From Thermocladium modestius JCM 10088 (GTDB lineage: Archaea > Thermoproteota > Thermoprotei > Thermoproteales > Thermocladiaceae): DNA of 64,000 nucleotides. The stretch spans positions 1-64,000 of the forward strand of contig BBBF01000006.1 of assembly GCA_001315925.1 (NCBI GenBank), written 5' to 3'. This document shows, one piece after another, positions 63,542 through 64,000 of this stretch. The notes under the pieces were generated by a model, which was given only the letters and a program-made list of their open reading frames with translations, was not told where the DNA came from and did no database searches. Each line of letters opens with the position of its first letter. Position 1 is the stretch's first letter. Position numbers and translations under genes: made by a program.

Positions 63542-64000
63542 CTACACCCTCATATCCCTCACGTCTGGGAAATCGCTCTCGAAGAATTCCCAATTACCCC
63601 CCCCGAGCCCCCCCCTCCTCCCTCCTCTTCCGCTCAATGCTCCTCAGCTCCACGCGCCGTATCTTTCCGCTGATGGTCTTGGGCAACTCATCCACGAACT
63701 CTATTATTCTGGGCCTCTTATAGGGCGCTATGTTCTTCTTAGAAAAAAGAAATATATCGCGGGCCAATTCCCTGCTGGGCGAGTAGCCTGGCCTCAATAT
63801 TATGAATGCCTTGGGCAGCGATCCCTTCAGTGGATCCGGCGATGGAACGACGGCCGACTCAGCCACGGCTGGATGCTTCAATAACTCGCTCTCCACTTCG
63901 AACGGGCTTACCCTGTAATCGCTTGATTTGAACACGTCGTCGGCCCTCCCCCCCACGAAGAAGAAGTAGCCATCTCCATCCATGAAGGCTACGTCGCCCG
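63542..64000 (-). CDS. Acyl-CoA synthetase (AMP-forming), C-terminal part, runs off right edge
   Basis: The C-terminal domain of the ANL superfamily is clear: [20 protein letters not shown] (hinge), [32 protein letters not shown] and the catalytic Lys in [20 protein letters not shown]. It activates acetate or another organic acid to its CoA thioester. After trimming C8 at about 63597 and another at 63610, the frame continues [17 protein letters not shown] and stops at 63542. The N-terminal domain lies outside the window. Confidence 0.88.

Noticed and set aside
1-64000. Programmed ribosomal frameshifting at each G-tract
   Set aside because: Needed shifts vary (+1, +2, +3, +4) from tract to tract and occur many times per gene, including in tRNA genes; no single recoding mechanism does this.
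1-64000. CRISPR arrays or rRNA genes
   Set aside because: No regularly spaced direct repeats and no 16S/23S/5S sequence were seen.

Overview
The window looks like chromosomal DNA of a hyperthermophilic or thermoacidophilic Thermoproteota archaeon, most likely from the Thermoproteales side (Caldivirga, Thermocladium, Vulcanisaeta and relatives). This rests on archaeal ribosomal proteins (S3Ae, S2, S8, S28e, L7Ae), SUI1, Nep1, RadA, Lhr, NurA, AglB, ThyX and an AhbA/B siroheme decarboxylase. It also rests on non-phosphorylating GAPN, PPDK, short tRNA introns at position 37/38, and TATA boxes about 26-28 nt upstream of start codons (leaderless transcripts). The genus is an inference.

The dominant feature of the sequence is abnormal. 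G and C homopolymers of 6-9 bases occur several times per kilobase, in almost every gene, and break the reading frame of nearly every conserved gene. Shortening a tract to 3-5 bases restores the family sequence again and again. Some changes are +3 and insert one extra residue, usually Gly or Pro, into conserved motifs. Genes are therefore annotated here across their frameshifts. The simplest reading is a systematic sequencing, base-calling or consensus artefact. Real tract instability with slippage is the interesting alternative.

Layout. 1-1400: decayed TnpB (IS605-type) and a small toxin-antitoxin-like cluster. 1.7-9.5 kb: a pilin-like surface protein, an Old-Yellow-Enzyme/dienoyl-CoA-reductase-like flavoenzyme, a FAH-family enzyme and two large unknown proteins. 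9.6-18.8 kb: malate dehydrogenase, an isochorismatase-like hydrolase, S3Ae, Lhr helicase, PAP2 phosphatase and valyl-tRNA synthetase. 18.8-22.2 kb: an AT-rich three-gene ATPase module divergent from a NurA-type nuclease. 22.3-28.8 kb: ThyX and a hydantoinase A/B plus ThDP-enzyme operon. 28.8-36.7 kb: tRNA-His, an MFS transporter, LutA/LutB-like Fe-S proteins, Nep1, AglB and a sirtuin. 36.8-47.3 kb: an aminotransferase, a roadblock-like membrane protein, a radical SAM/SPASM protein, GapN, a cupin, tRNA-Ala, a HAD hydrolase, AhbA-AhbB and PPDK. 47.5-56 kb: an MFS transporter, aconitase, an HTH regulator, small unknowns, IS605-like ends, AtpK and a B12-binding-type radical SAM protein. 56-64 kb: RadA, a PD-(D/E)XK nuclease, L7Ae, S28e, SUI1, a COG1180 radical SAM enzyme, an NAD-dependent epimerase-like protein, S2, S8, tRNA-Thr and the C-terminal part of an acyl-CoA synthetase.

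Taken together, GapN, PPDK, malate dehydrogenase and aconitase outline the branched glycolytic and TCA metabolism of this group. AhbA/B with the SPASM radical SAM protein suggests siroheme-dependent haem synthesis. No rRNA operon, CRISPR array or prophage was found. The best candidate for an uncharacterised system is the ATPase module at 18.87-20.77 kb.
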